Assembly (NCBI GenBank): GCA_035380245.1
Contig: DAOSXA010000002.1
Coordinates: 1,194,110-1,258,109 of the forward strand
Direction of reading: 5' to 3'
Source: Candidatus Zixiibacteriota bacterium
GTDB taxonomy: Bacteria > Zixibacteria > MSB-5A5 > GN15 > FEB-12
Length of the DNA: 64,000 nucleotides
Shown here: piece by piece, positions 41,698 through 50,952 of the stretch
Layout: every line of letters starts with the position of its first letter
How positions within the stretch are numbered: the stretch's first letter is position 1
The notes under the pieces: generated by a model
The model's input: the letters and a program-made list of their open reading frames with translations, nothing else
Database searches by the model: none
Told to the model about the DNA's origin: nothing
Position numbers and translations under genes: made by a program

Positions 41698-43440
41698 ATG
41701 AGTCACCGAGGTTCGTTATTGATCACTGCCTTCATGGTCTTGTATCTGTGTATCGTGTCATACGCCGATACGATTCATGAAGCCTGCCTGAACGGTAATA
41801 TGGAGCAGGTTCAAAGCCTCCTGGCTGATAATCCCGACTTGATCAATAAGAGCGATGATCGAGGCGATTACCCGCTTCACATCGCGGCTCATGAGGCCGA
41901 TACGGGGATGGTTCGACTGCTCATCGACCAGGGAGCCGATCTTGAAGTAAAAAACCATTTCGGTTATACACCGTTCCTGACTGCAATCGATGCCAACAGC
42001 CTCGAAGTAGTTAAACTGCTGGTGGAAGCGGGCGTCGACCAGACGGTTGAATCACAACCATTCGGGAAACCGATTGACCTTGCCTTCTATACCGAATCCC
42101 GTTTTGGTCGTTCCGGAATCACCGAATATCTGATTTCTCTGGGGCATGAATTCGATCCCGATTATGTCGATTTTGCCGGTGATGCCCGGGTGTTCATCGC
42201 TTCCTGGTTCGGACATTCCGATATGCTGGAGCTGTTGCTCAACTATCATCCCAACCTTCAGATCGTACGCGAGGAAAACGGCGTCACCCCGGTAAGCGAT
42301 GCCATTCAACGCGACAATGTTCGCTCCGCCCGATTGCTCATCGAGCACGGCGCCGACATCTATAAACCCGACCGTCAGGGTTTGCCTCCGATCTGGTACG
42401 CGGTTGACATGGGTATGCTTGAGACGATCAATCTTCTACTCGATCGAGGCGCGGAAGTTAAAACACGTCAATCGGCAACCGGTCAGACCTTGATACATCT
42501 GGCCGCCAAACGCGGTTACACCAGGATCGCGGAGCGATTGCTCAAGGCTGGTTGCGAGGTCGACGCTCGTGATGATATCGGTAAAACTCCGCTGTATTTC
42601 GCCTGTAAATACGGAAACCGGTCGGTAGCCGAACTCCTCCTGGCAGCCGGAGCCGATCCAGCCGGGTGTGAGGAGGACAATCGCGAGCCGTCACCCTGGT
42701 TGACCGACCATCCGCCTCATCCGGGTGAGGCCGTTGCCTGGATACTCGAACACCGCGGCTGGGGGATCAAGACCTCCGACCATCTGCTGATCATCGATGA
42801 CGAAAACCGTGCCGTTCCTCGTCCCGATGAACCCTCGTTGGCCAACGGTTACTACACTGCCGAGCAACTCGCCAATCAGGACGTCGTGGTTCTCTATACC
42901 AACTGTAGCAGCTTGCCGGGAGAAAACCGGTATACCCACAACCTGGCCGACTCGATCAAGTCAATCCGTTATCTCGACAGCGATCTCGATTGTCGGCGCA
43001 GAGACAGCAGCGTCATCTATCTCAAACCGGGTGACATAGAAAGTTATGACGGGGTGATGATAAAAGCGTTCGATCCGTTGCAATCGCCCGTTTTACCGAT
43101 TTTGTCGTATCTGATCGAGGTCGACGACCTCAACATCCTCTTTTGCGGTTTCAGTATCGATACCGCGCAAGCGTTCCGTACAGCATTCGATGATGCCCTC
43201 CAGGGAATCGACCGTCTGGATTTCGCGATCATGGCCATTCCCGATCCGGAGACAATCGGAAGCTCCGATCTGAAATACGTTGTCGACCGGGCACATCCCC
43301 GAGCGATCCTGCTGCATTCGCCAAACCGGGATTTCATGAATTACCGTAGAACCGCCGACGACATTCTGAACTGGGGCACAGGAACGGCGGTATTTGCTCC
43401 GGCCAACGCCGGCGACAGCTACCATTATGTGCGGGAATGA
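41698..43440 (+). CDS. secreted ankyrin-repeat protein with degenerate metallo-beta-lactamase-like C-terminal domain
   Basis: 580 aa. An N-terminal signal peptide (MSHRGSLLITAFMVLYLCIV) is followed by at least eight ankyrin repeats to about residue 340 (for example DYPLHIAAHEADTGMVRLLI, GKTPLYFACKYGNRSVAELL). The C-terminal 200 residues include YLIEVDDLNILFCGFSIDTA, DRLDFAIMAIPDPETIG and HPRAILLHSPN, which follow the strand order of UlaG-type metallo-beta-lactamase folds without the HxHxDH motif. ATG at 41698 is chosen because it gives the signal peptide and GAGG is upstream; the frame is open for 93 bp earlier. The MBL-like relation is inferred. Confidence 0.68.
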   Translation: MSHRGSLLITAFMVLYLCIVSYADTIHEACLNGNMEQVQSLLADNPDLINKSDDRGDYPLHIAAHEADTGMVRLLIDQGADLEVKNHFGYTPFLTAIDANSLEVVKLLVEAGVDQTVESQPFGKPIDLAFYTESRFGRSGITEYLISLGHEFDPDYVDFAGDARVFIASWFGHSDMLELLLNYHPNLQIVREENGVTPVSDAIQRDNVRSARLLIEHGADIYKPDRQGLPPIWYAVDMGMLETINLLLDRGAEVKTRQSATGQTLIHLAAKRGYTRIAERLLKAGCEVDARDDIGKTPLYFACKYGNRSVAELLLAAGADPAGCEEDNREPSPWLTDHPPHPGEAVAWILEHRGWGIKTSDHLLIIDDENRAVPRPDEPSLANGYYTAEQLANQDVVVLYTNCSSLPGENRYTHNLADSIKSIRYLDSDLDCRRRDSSVIYLKPGDIESYDGVMIKAFDPLQSPVLPILSYLIEVDDLNILFCGFSIDTAQAFRTAFDDALQGIDRLDFAIMAIPDPETIGSSDLKYVVDRAHPRAILLHSPNRDFMNYRRTADDILNWGTGTAVFAPANAGDSYHYVRE

Positions 43441-43536
43441 AAGCCGTACCATACGGCATCAACCTCTTCCTCGACACGGTCGAAAACACTCGACAAGCCG
43501 GTCGGTTTTACTCTATATAACGCTTGAGGAAGAACC

Positions 43537-45234
43537 ATGACGGAGATCGCTTATCTCAGAGATATCGTAGTTATCCTGGCTTTGTCGGTTGCCATCGTAA
43601 CCCTGTTTCATCGCCTGCGACTCCCTCCGATTGCCGGGCTTATCGCCGCCGGGGCATTGGTAGGACCTTTCGGTCTTGGCCTCGTGAGTGATCCTCACCA
43701 GGTCGAAATGTTGTCCGAGATCGGCGTCACATTGCTGCTGTTCGGTATCGGACTCGAAATCCCCCTGGACCAGCTCAAGAGACTCTGGCGACTGATTCTC
43801 ATGGGCGGTGTAGCTCAGGTTGGTTTGACAACCGGCGTGGTTTATCTGATCGCTCGCGCCTTCGACATTCGCCCGCAAGAGGCGTTGGTATTAGGCTGCA
43901 TAATTGCGATTTCATCGACTGCTATCGTTCTGCGCGGCCTCGAACAACGAGGCGAAATCGACGCTCCTCACGGCCGTTTCAGCATGGGGCTGTTGATTTT
44001 CCAGGACCTTTGCGTCGTCCCGATGATTCTGCTCATTCCGTTGCTGGGAGGAACCGGGTCGAGCGGTGCGATGGTAACCACTCTGGCCCGGGCACTAGGT
44101 ATTGTGGCCGTAGTTCTTATCGCAGGGCATTATCTCGTACCACGACTCATGGAATTGATCGCTCGCGTCCGCCAGCGGCAGTTGTTCATTATGGCGGTAC
44201 TGCTTATCTGCATCGGCACCGCCTGGCTCAGCGCCTCAGCCGGTGTCTCGCTGGCGCTCGGGGCGTTTTTGGCCGGACTGGTCGTAGCCGGAAGCCAGTA
44301 TCGACATCAGGCGCTGGCCGATGTCATCCCGTTCCGCGAGGTGTTCATTTCGCTCTTTTTCGTTTCGGTCGGTATGCTTATCGACCTGCGCTCCTTAACC
44401 GCCAACCTCGGCAGTGTCGCTTTGTTGCTGGCGGCGATATTGATATTGAAATTTATCGTAATTTTCGCTACCGGCGTTATGCTGCGCCTGCCGCTACGCG
44501 TTTCGATCATGTCCGGTACGGCCTTGGCGCAAGTGGGTGAATTTTCATTCGTGTTGATGGGAGTAGCCGGCGCACATCAGGTGATGGCGGAGAATCTCAG
44601 CGCCAATCTGACAGCAGCGATTGTTTTATCGATGGTGATCACACCGCTGCTTTTATCGGCGGCGCCCAAACTGGCAGCCGGAGTCGGCAAATTGGGAGCG
44701 CTGACTCGTCTGCTTGAGATTTCACCGGCGGAACAGGCTGATCAGACCGAGCAAAAACGTGAAGGCCATGTTATTATCGGGGGCTACGGCCTGGCCGGAC
44801 ATCATCTGGCCGAAGCGCTAAAACAGTGCCGTCTTCCGTACATTATAGTCGATCTGAACCCGGAGAATATCCGACGCGGTCTGGCGGCTCACGAGCCGAT
44901 CTATTTCGGCGACATTACCAGTCCGGATGTTCTCAGTCATCTTGATCTGAAACGGGCTTCGGAGTTCGTTATCGTGATTAACGATCCGGACGCAACCGCC
45001 CGAGCGGTCCGTGCTGCCCGAGCGTTATCTCCCGACATCCACATTCTGGCTCGAACCCGGTACATGATGGACAGCGGCCGGATGACCGCCGCCGGGGCTT
45101 CCGAAGTGGTTCCGGCGGAACTTGAGGCCTCCCTCGAAGTAACTTCCAGAGTGCTTAAAAGACATCGCCTGCAAGCCGATGATATCGATCGCCGTATAGA
45201 CTGCCTGCGCGATACCGACCACTTACAGCACTAG
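43537..45234 (+). CDS. KefB-type monovalent cation:proton antiporter with TrkA-N domain
   Basis: CPA2-family transporter of 565 aa. About 12-13 membrane helices occupy residues 1-385, with LHRLRLPPIAGLIAAGALVG-like N-terminal motif (positions 26-45), ALVLGCIIAISSTAIVLRGL and RVSIMSGTALAQVGEFSFVL. Residues about 405-540 form a Rossmann TrkA-N regulatory domain (IIGGYGLAGHHLAEALKQ; EFVIVINDPDATARAVRAAR). No TrkA-C domain follows. It probably exchanges K+ or Na+ for protons under nucleotide control. GAGGAAG precedes the ATG. Confidence 0.92.
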   Translation: MTEIAYLRDIVVILALSVAIVTLFHRLRLPPIAGLIAAGALVGPFGLGLVSDPHQVEMLSEIGVTLLLFGIGLEIPLDQLKRLWRLILMGGVAQVGLTTGVVYLIARAFDIRPQEALVLGCIIAISSTAIVLRGLEQRGEIDAPHGRFSMGLLIFQDLCVVPMILLIPLLGGTGSSGAMVTTLARALGIVAVVLIAGHYLVPRLMELIARVRQRQLFIMAVLLICIGTAWLSASAGVSLALGAFLAGLVVAGSQYRHQALADVIPFREVFISLFFVSVGMLIDLRSLTANLGSVALLLAAILILKFIVIFATGVMLRLPLRVSIMSGTALAQVGEFSFVLMGVAGAHQVMAENLSANLTAAIVLSMVITPLLLSAAPKLAAGVGKLGALTRLLEISPAEQADQTEQKREGHVIIGGYGLAGHHLAEALKQCRLPYIIVDLNPENIRRGLAAHEPIYFGDITSPDVLSHLDLKRASEFVIVINDPDATARAVRAARALSPDIHILARTRYMMDSGRMTAAGASEVVPAELEASLEVTSRVLKRHRLQADDIDRRIDCLRDTDHLQH

Positions 45235-45257
45235 CATTATGTGTCGACCGGTGATTC

Positions 45258-45890
45258 TCAATTCACCGGGAAGGTATAGTCAATCAACAACCAACGTACA
45301 TCTACCGGGTCTTTATCGGGAATAACCGTCAGCGCCTCGATATCCATATAAAGGATGCCGACTTCGGGGGCATAATAGATTGTGTTGTGCTCGGTATAAC
45401 CGGGGCCTTCCCAGGAACGGTCGATATGATAGGACAACATGAAATCACCGATTCTGATAGCCCATTGAGAGCTGTCGACCACGCTACAAGTATCGTACCA
45501 GTCGCCGCCGGGAGGAGCAACCGACCAACCGTTCCCGACTTTCGCCGGAAGAATTAGAATTGTCGGATCGGAATAAAGACCCAGGTACATCTTGACCGTA
45601 TCAACTTTTACGACTACAGCCACGGTGTCGATAAAATCGTTGAATTCACGTCGCCAGAGGCGGGCCATATCCCCGTTCCCCATGATCTTCTGCCCCACGA
45701 TCCGGACCTCAATAGTATCCTGGAATCCCTCGACACTATCGATAATTTCATAATGATAAATCGATCCGATCTCATTCGGAAAAAGTTCGGCTGCGTTTTC
45801 GGACGGGTTCACCAGAATATCGTTATCGCAGGCTAAGGCTATTATGAGAAGCAGCACCGCGATTATGATCAAAGTGATAACTCTATTCAA
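45258..45890 (-). CDS. predicted lipoprotein of unknown function
   Basis: 210 aa with a lipoprotein signal, NRVITLIIIAVLLLIIALAC (lipobox ALAC). The mature part is beta-rich (SIYHYEIIDSVEGFQDTIEV, LGLYSDPTILILPAKVGNGW). The TTG at 45890 is preferred because GGAGG lies 5 nt upstream and gives a compact signal; ATG at 45902 has no ribosome binding site. A family was not recognised. The architecture resembles small lipoproteins that are common in the same genome region. Confidence 0.6.
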   Translation of the reverse strand: MNRVITLIIIAVLLLIIALACDNDILVNPSENAAELFPNEIGSIYHYEIIDSVEGFQDTIEVRIVGQKIMGNGDMARLWRREFNDFIDTVAVVVKVDTVKMYLGLYSDPTILILPAKVGNGWSVAPPGGDWYDTCSVVDSSQWAIRIGDFMLSYHIDRSWEGPGYTEHNTIYYAPEVGILYMDIEALTVIPDKDPVDVRWLLIDYTFPVN

Positions 45891-46112
45891 ACGATCCTCC
45901 ATATTATTAAGCAAAGATACTTGCTCTACAGATTCAGGCTCCTGATACAAGGACGAATATAGTCAATCGGTTGCCTAGTACAAAACGTTTCCAATCCTTT
46001 TTATATGCAGAACGGTGCAGGCGAGAAGGTACATTCCGCCAGTTAATATATTGACAAACAACAAGTTAATTAAGTCTTCAGGTCCGGCATAAGGGTTGCA
46101 TTTCAGGCCGGT

Positions 46113-46496
46113 ATGGAATGTTATTTTGGTTCTTTAGATTTGCCCGAAGGTAACGACACGCACAAATCGGCAGTCGTGGCTTTCCAGATTCCCCAGATAG
46201 GGATCAAGTTCAAGGCTCCTTTTGCAGCCGTCGATTCAGATCACGGTGATCTGGCCTCGCTCCTGGCCTTGCTTGAGTTCATCGACTCCAACCAGAAGTA
46301 CTTTTCCAATCACACGTACCAGATATTCGGCAACAATCTCCATATCGTGAACATCCTCAACGGTCGCGAACAGGCTCCGGCCAAATTCGCCGGACTGGTG
46401 GCGCGGGCCGATGAATACCGTGAACGATATCGCTTTTCGCTGGATTGGGTTCCCTCAGGGGACAATCCCGCTCTCGACGAGTCTCTTTTTGATTGA
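46113..46496 (+). CDS. RNase H-fold-like protein lacking catalytic acidic residues
   Basis: 127 aa. The segment LASLLALLEFIDSNQKYFSN, YQIFGNNLHIVNILNGREQ and FSLDWVPSGDNPALDESLF matches the order and spacing of RNase HI/RVT_3-like folds (ELLALL, SDsqlvVNqlNG, FEWVPReeNpeADala). The usual catalytic Asp of the SD motif is Asn (GNNLHIVN), and the first Asp strand is not evident. It is therefore probably a non-catalytic RNase H-fold protein. It precedes holA by 34 bp on the same strand. Confidence 0.55.
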   Translation: MECYFGSLDLPEGNDTHKSAVVAFQIPQIGIKFKAPFAAVDSDHGDLASLLALLEFIDSNQKYFSNHTYQIFGNNLHIVNILNGREQAPAKFAGLVARADEYRERYRFSLDWVPSGDNPALDESLFD

Positions 46497-46530
46497 CCCT
46501 CCTTCGGAGTCGACCATATAATCAGTCGTT

Positions 46531-47511
46531 ATGGTGACTCCGTCAGATCTGATCAAAGAAATCAACGCCGGTAAATTCCGTCCCGCTTACTATTTCTACG
46601 GGGCGGAAGACTACCGTATTTCGGAGGCGGTGAAATACGTCTCCCATAAATACCTGCCGGATCGGCAAATGGTCACCAACTGCCGCAAGCTGGACGCCAA
46701 GCGTACGCCGCTGGCCGACCTGATGGCCGAACTGGCCCAGATGCCGATGCTCGGCGAACGTCTGGTGGTTATAGTTTACAACTTCCAGCATTACAAACCG
46801 AAACAGATCGAACAGGTTGTAAAACTGCTAACCCCGGCTGATCCCTCGCGGGTGGTTATTTTCTCTTCACCTTCGCACTACGCCCCCAAAAAGAACTCAG
46901 CTTTCGTAAAAAACCTGGAATCGTCCGGAGTTGAAACAATTGAGTTCGGCCGGTTAACCCAGCGGCAGGTAGTTGCTCAAATTACCGGATCTCTCAATAA
47001 GGCAGCTTTAAAAATCGAACCGCAGGCTCTGGAATTCCTGGCCGGGCTGGTTTCCGGTAACCGAGGCGGCCTTGATACCGAGGTCTCGAAATTGATCAAT
47101 TACAAGGGTGAAGGAGCCACGGTAACACTCGACGATATCCGCCATATCTGCTCCGGTTATGAGGTCTACAACGTGTTCGAATTGGCCGACAGGATGGTCG
47201 AGGGTCAAACGCAACTGGTGCTCAAAATGATCGCCGGGCTTTTATCCGAGGGACAATCGGGAGCGGCTATCTCCACCCTGCTGCAAGGGCATTTCATTTC
47301 GCTCTATCTGGTCAAAGAGGGAAAACAACCGATGGGGAATCGAGGCTGGATGACTCCCCGGCTTCGCAGCCAGGCCGCCCGGTTCAAGACCGAACAACTC
47401 GAACAGATTCTAATCGACCTGGCCGAACTGGACGCCGATCTGAGACGTAGCGACCTTGCTCCCAAAGCCCTCCTGGAACAAGCCGCTCTTAAGCTCTGTC
47501 AGAGGAATTGA
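46531..47511 (+). CDS. holA: DNA polymerase III delta subunit
   Basis: Clamp-loader subunit of 326 aa. N-terminal YYFYGAEDYRISEAVKYVSH, central VVIFSSPSHYAPKKNSAFVK, and the domain-III pattern RHICSGYEVYNVFELADRMV together with the C-terminal LEQILIDLAELDADLRRS identify HolA. It ends 2 bp before the sigma-factor ATG, so translational coupling is likely. Confidence 0.92.
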   Translation: MVTPSDLIKEINAGKFRPAYYFYGAEDYRISEAVKYVSHKYLPDRQMVTNCRKLDAKRTPLADLMAELAQMPMLGERLVVIVYNFQHYKPKQIEQVVKLLTPADPSRVVIFSSPSHYAPKKNSAFVKNLESSGVETIEFGRLTQRQVVAQITGSLNKAALKIEPQALEFLAGLVSGNRGGLDTEVSKLINYKGEGATVTLDDIRHICSGYEVYNVFELADRMVEGQTQLVLKMIAGLLSEGQSGAAISTLLQGHFISLYLVKEGKQPMGNRGWMTPRLRSQAARFKTEQLEQILIDLAELDADLRRSDLAPKALLEQAALKLCQRN

Positions 47512-47513
47512 CC

Positions 47514-48137
47514 ATGGCCGACAATCCACGGGAAGAAAAACCGATTCAGCCGGTATCCTCAACAGAGACCAAAGACGAAGAGACACGGCTGATCGAAGCG
47601 GCGCAGAACGGCGACAAAAGGGCTTTCGGGCAACTGGTCCGGAGGCACCAGAAGCGGTTGTTCCGCTTCATCTACGGCTTGACAGGTTCCTTTGACGTGA
47701 CTGAAGATATTGTACAGGAAGCATTTATCAAGGCACATGGGGCGCTTGAACGGTTCCGGACGGGATTTGCCTTTTATCCCTGGCTGGCTACGATTGCGCG
47801 GAATTTGGCGTACAATCATATCGCCCGGGAGGAGAAACAGGATTCACTCAACGGGCTGAGTGAAAAAGGTTTTGACCCGGCCCAGACGGATCCGGGACCG
47901 CTGGATAAACTCCTGGATCAAGAGGGACAAAAACGATTTTACCAGGCCCTCAAGAAAATGCCTGCCAAGTATCGTAGCGTTTTCGTACTGAGGCATTTCG
48001 AGGATATGGACTATGCAGCTATTGCCTCGTATCTTAAAATACCCCCCGGGACGGTGGACTCCCGTCTGTACCGGGCACGGCAATACCTGCTGGAAGAACT
48101 TAAGGATCTTCTGCCGGACAGTCAGGCGGACAGGTGA
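47514..48137 (+). CDS. ECF-type RNA polymerase sigma factor
   Basis: 207 aa. Region 2 is present (DEETRLIEAAQNGDKRAFGQ and VTEDIVQEAFIKAHGALERF, with the WLATIARNLAYNHIAREE -10-recognition helix). Region 4 has LKKMPAKYRSVFVLRHFEDM and AIASYLKIPPGTVDSRLYRA. It belongs to the sigma-E/RpoE group. ATG at 47514 has AGAGGA 7 nt upstream. The downstream gene is its probable anti-sigma factor. Confidence 0.94.
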   Translation: MADNPREEKPIQPVSSTETKDEETRLIEAAQNGDKRAFGQLVRRHQKRLFRFIYGLTGSFDVTEDIVQEAFIKAHGALERFRTGFAFYPWLATIARNLAYNHIAREEKQDSLNGLSEKGFDPAQTDPGPLDKLLDQEGQKRFYQALKKMPAKYRSVFVLRHFEDMDYAAIASYLKIPPGTVDSRLYRARQYLLEELKDLLPDSQADR

Positions 48138-48142
48138 ATTCG

Positions 48143-49432
48143 ATGAATCACGAGTATTATCGCGACCGAGTATCGGCTTATCACGATCAGGATTTGACAC
48201 CCGAAGAAACCCGGATGATGCAGGAGCATCTGGAATCGTGTGAAGAGTGCCGGGCCTTACTCAAACAATTCGAAAAACTCGATCAACTGGTTGAGGCTCA
48301 CTCCGGCCTGGACGGCGATGATTACTGGGAACAAGCGGCACAGAAGATCGACCGAGCCATAGCCGGTGAATCGGATGCAACTGAAGTAACCGATATACGT
48401 CCGGCTCATCATGGTTTGTTCTGGAAGATTACCGCGGTCGCGGCTTCGGTCGCCGTACTGACCTTTATCGGACTCAACCGAAACAAATTGTTCGAGCAAC
48501 AGGAAACGATTCAAGAGCAACCATCCGAGGTATTATCAATACCGCACCAACCTCAGACAGACGACAACTTACCGGCAATGGATGAAGGCCGAGCGACAGT
48601 TGAAGAGCCTGAGACGATCGTGGGTGATTGGGATGAAGCTGAAGAGACTCCCGCACCTGCTATAGCTGAAACTCTTGAGCAAAGCGTCGATTCAAAAGCA
48701 TCCATTACCACCGAAGAACAATTGCAGGAGAAACCCGAAGCAGTCGGTATAATCCTGACCGCTGATGCCATCAAAACACAGCCGGTAAAGAAAACAGCAC
48801 CGGAAAAGGCCGAGATTGAAAAATCGGCCAAGGCTCCCCTGCCGCCTCAGGGAAACTCGGACAGCGAGAAAGATAAAGAAGAGAAATCTTCCAACCGGGA
48901 AGAAATTGGACACTCGATTAAGGTGACCTCACGGGCCGATGTCATAGATAAATTCCAGGTAACCAACCAGGTTGTCAGGACAAATCCGATTACCGACGTG
49001 GATTCTCTGCTTGACTCCGGCGCGTCAATCAGGCGGGAACGGATGAAGGTGGTTCAGGACTCGATCCGGGACTCAATACAGACTGAACTGAACTGTCTCC
49101 GTGAGAAAAGAGACGGATTATTGGCGCAAGTTCAACAAGGTGGACAATTACCGGGTGGCGCAGCAAAGGCGCTCGGATCGGAAACTGCCGACTCGAAACA
49201 ATCTGCGCCCACCATGGCTGCCGGAGAAGCAGTTCTCACGGCCGATTCAATTCAGCAACTCCAGTTGAACCTGCTGGAAACATGGTATCAGATATCCTTA
49301 ATAACACCCGATAGCACCGAATTCCACCAAGCTGTTGATTACCTTAATGTAGCAACCAATCATCATTCAAAAGAGGTTCGGGAGCAAGCGGGGGAATATC
49401 TTCAGATACTCGCTAAACACCGCCGCCCTTAA
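48143..49432 (+). CDS. zinc-finger anti-sigma factor with long periplasmic domain
   Basis: 429 aa. The N-terminal zinc anti-sigma domain has H14, H29, C33 and C36 (HLESCEECR). One membrane helix follows near residues 90-110 (FWKITAVAASVAVLTFIGLN). The remainder is a low-complexity, Glu/Pro/Thr-rich periplasmic region with a helical C terminus. ATG at 48143 is chosen because AGGTG lies 6 nt upstream; the in-frame GTG at 48134 overlaps the sigma gene. It is predicted to bind the upstream ECF sigma factor and to respond to an envelope signal. Confidence 0.85.
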   Translation: MNHEYYRDRVSAYHDQDLTPEETRMMQEHLESCEECRALLKQFEKLDQLVEAHSGLDGDDYWEQAAQKIDRAIAGESDATEVTDIRPAHHGLFWKITAVAASVAVLTFIGLNRNKLFEQQETIQEQPSEVLSIPHQPQTDDNLPAMDEGRATVEEPETIVGDWDEAEETPAPAIAETLEQSVDSKASITTEEQLQEKPEAVGIILTADAIKTQPVKKTAPEKAEIEKSAKAPLPPQGNSDSEKDKEEKSSNREEIGHSIKVTSRADVIDKFQVTNQVVRTNPITDVDSLLDSGASIRRERMKVVQDSIRDSIQTELNCLREKRDGLLAQVQQGGQLPGGAAKALGSETADSKQSAPTMAAGEAVLTADSIQQLQLNLLETWYQISLITPDSTEFHQAVDYLNVATNHHSKEVREQAGEYLQILAKHRRP

Positions 49433-49521
49433 AAAGCCATTCACTCACATGAGTAACTTTTTAAGCCTTACCACCGTATATAAAGCCAAAGAGATCCTGG
49501 CCCCATAGCGAAGGAGCAGCC

Positions 49522-49974
49522 ATGACTAGAAAGCTTTATAGATCCTCTCACGATAAATTCCTCGGCGGCGTCTGCGGCGGTTTGGGTGAGTATTTTGAAA
49601 TCGATCCGACTCTGGTACGACTGATCGTAGTCTTACTGACCATGGCTACGGCCGGTTCCGTTACGCTTGCTTATATCCTGGCCTGGATCATCATACCGAC
49701 CTGCCCCGAAGGCGTCCCGGCGCCTTCAGAGCCGATCCATTATCCTTCCTGGTCTCGCTATCTGCCCGGATTGTTGCTGGTTGTAATTGGTGCTCTCATG
49801 CTGATGCACGAATTCTGGTTCTGGTTCAGTTGGGGTGAAATGTGGCCGGTTGTCCTGATCCTCTTCGGGTTGTTCCTGGTTTTCCGTCACACTTCACGCA
49901 ACCGTTCTACCCATGAAGAACACCATATCAACGGTGCTGATTATCACTCAAGGAACGGAGGAGAGACATCATGA
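49522..49974 (+). CDS. PspC-domain membrane protein
   Basis: 150 aa. The PspC domain (residues 1-60: LYRSSHDKFLGGVCGGLGEY, DPTLVRLIVVLLTMA) is followed by two further hydrophobic helices (YLPGLLLVVIGALMLMHEFW and the stretch to 125). PspC-type proteins respond to envelope stress. AAGGAG precedes the ATG. It overlaps the next gene by 4 bp (ATGA) and is probably part of the sigma/anti-sigma-linked cluster. Confidence 0.88.
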   Translation: MTRKLYRSSHDKFLGGVCGGLGEYFEIDPTLVRLIVVLLTMATAGSVTLAYILAWIIIPTCPEGVPAPSEPIHYPSWSRYLPGLLLVVIGALMLMHEFWFWFSWGEMWPVVLILFGLFLVFRHTSRNRSTHEEHHINGADYHSRNGGETS

Positions 49975-50870
49975 CTCCAGCACGTTTCAGATGGGGACTT
50001 ATTTTCGTCACTATCGGCGCCCTGCTCCTGCTCAGGAACATGGGAACTCTTAACGATGATTTCTGGATCGATCTCGCGATATACTTCCCGGTCGTTCTGA
50101 TAGCGATCGGCATCGAAAAGATATTCACGCACACCAGATTCCAGATCATTTCGTATGCCACTTCGGTCTGCCTTTTAGTGACAGCATTCTTCATAGCATT
50201 TCATAGCGGCAGCGGCGGCAGCGACAACAGTTTCTTTCACGAGTCAAGACATCGCCTTGAAGCCCCCAATGACGTGCAACTCATCAAGGCGGACCTGAAA
50301 CTGGGAGAAACCGACCTGACCATCCGCGACAGCGGCAGAGACCTCATTTACAGCCGATTCGATCGCTTCACGCGCAAACCTCGTATCGATTACGATGTTG
50401 AGGACAGCGTCGCAGAGATCCAATACTCCGAGCGCGGCTCAGGATTGCTGGGGGGGATAATCAAGATCGATGCCGAAAACGAGCAGGACTGGTACGTTCG
50501 TTTCAGTGATATCATTCCACTCGATCTGGAATGCACGGGACACGGCTCCGACATTCATCTTAACCTGGCCACGACACCGTTGCGCCGGTTAACCCTCGAT
50601 ACCGACAATGCCCGCGTTTATCTCAAAATCGGCGATCTGGAACCGGAGGTGAACGTGACTCTGAACGGCGCCGATTCGAATCTCCGCCTGCGCGTACCGC
50701 GTTCAGCCGGGCTGCAGGTCAAAGGACAAGACTACGATTCTTATCTCGACCGCCTTGGTCTGATCGAAAAGGACGGTTTTTACATTACGAGCGGTTATGA
50801 TTCGCTGCCGGTAAAAGTGAGTATCGACGTCGACGAGGCTCTCTCTTCCTTCACCGTAGATTTCTTCTAA
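49971..50870 (+). CDS. LiaF-like membrane protein with toast-rack beta domain
   Basis: 299 aa. The N-terminal membrane domain has RWGLIFVTIGALLLLRNMGT, YFPVVLIAIGIEKIF and ATSVCLLVTAFFIAFHSGS, as in LiaI/LiaF-type envelope sensors. The C-terminal 180 residues are beta-rich with repeated short strands (LDLECTGHGSDIHLNLATTP), matching the toast-rack/DUF2154-like fold of LiaF. It is translationally coupled to the PspC gene. Envelope-stress response is the likely role. Confidence 0.8.
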   Translation: MTPARFRWGLIFVTIGALLLLRNMGTLNDDFWIDLAIYFPVVLIAIGIEKIFTHTRFQIISYATSVCLLVTAFFIAFHSGSGGSDNSFFHESRHRLEAPNDVQLIKADLKLGETDLTIRDSGRDLIYSRFDRFTRKPRIDYDVEDSVAEIQYSERGSGLLGGIIKIDAENEQDWYVRFSDIIPLDLECTGHGSDIHLNLATTPLRRLTLDTDNARVYLKIGDLEPEVNVTLNGADSNLRLRVPRSAGLQVKGQDYDSYLDRLGLIEKDGFYITSGYDSLPVKVSIDVDEALSSFTVDFF

Positions 50871-50896
50871 CTCGCATCAGCGAAGTTGACATGAAA

Positions 50897-50932
50897 AAAG
50901 GCGGAGACCTGACCGGTCTCCGCCTTTGTATT
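50897..50932 (+). terminator. terminator after the LiaF-like gene
   Basis: Stem AAAGGCGGAGACC / GGTCTCCGCCTTT with a 5-nt loop and a following T-rich tract. It may also serve the convergent gene at 50953-52569. Confidence 0.88.
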
Positions 50933-50952
50933 TTTGATAAATATCCAACCTA

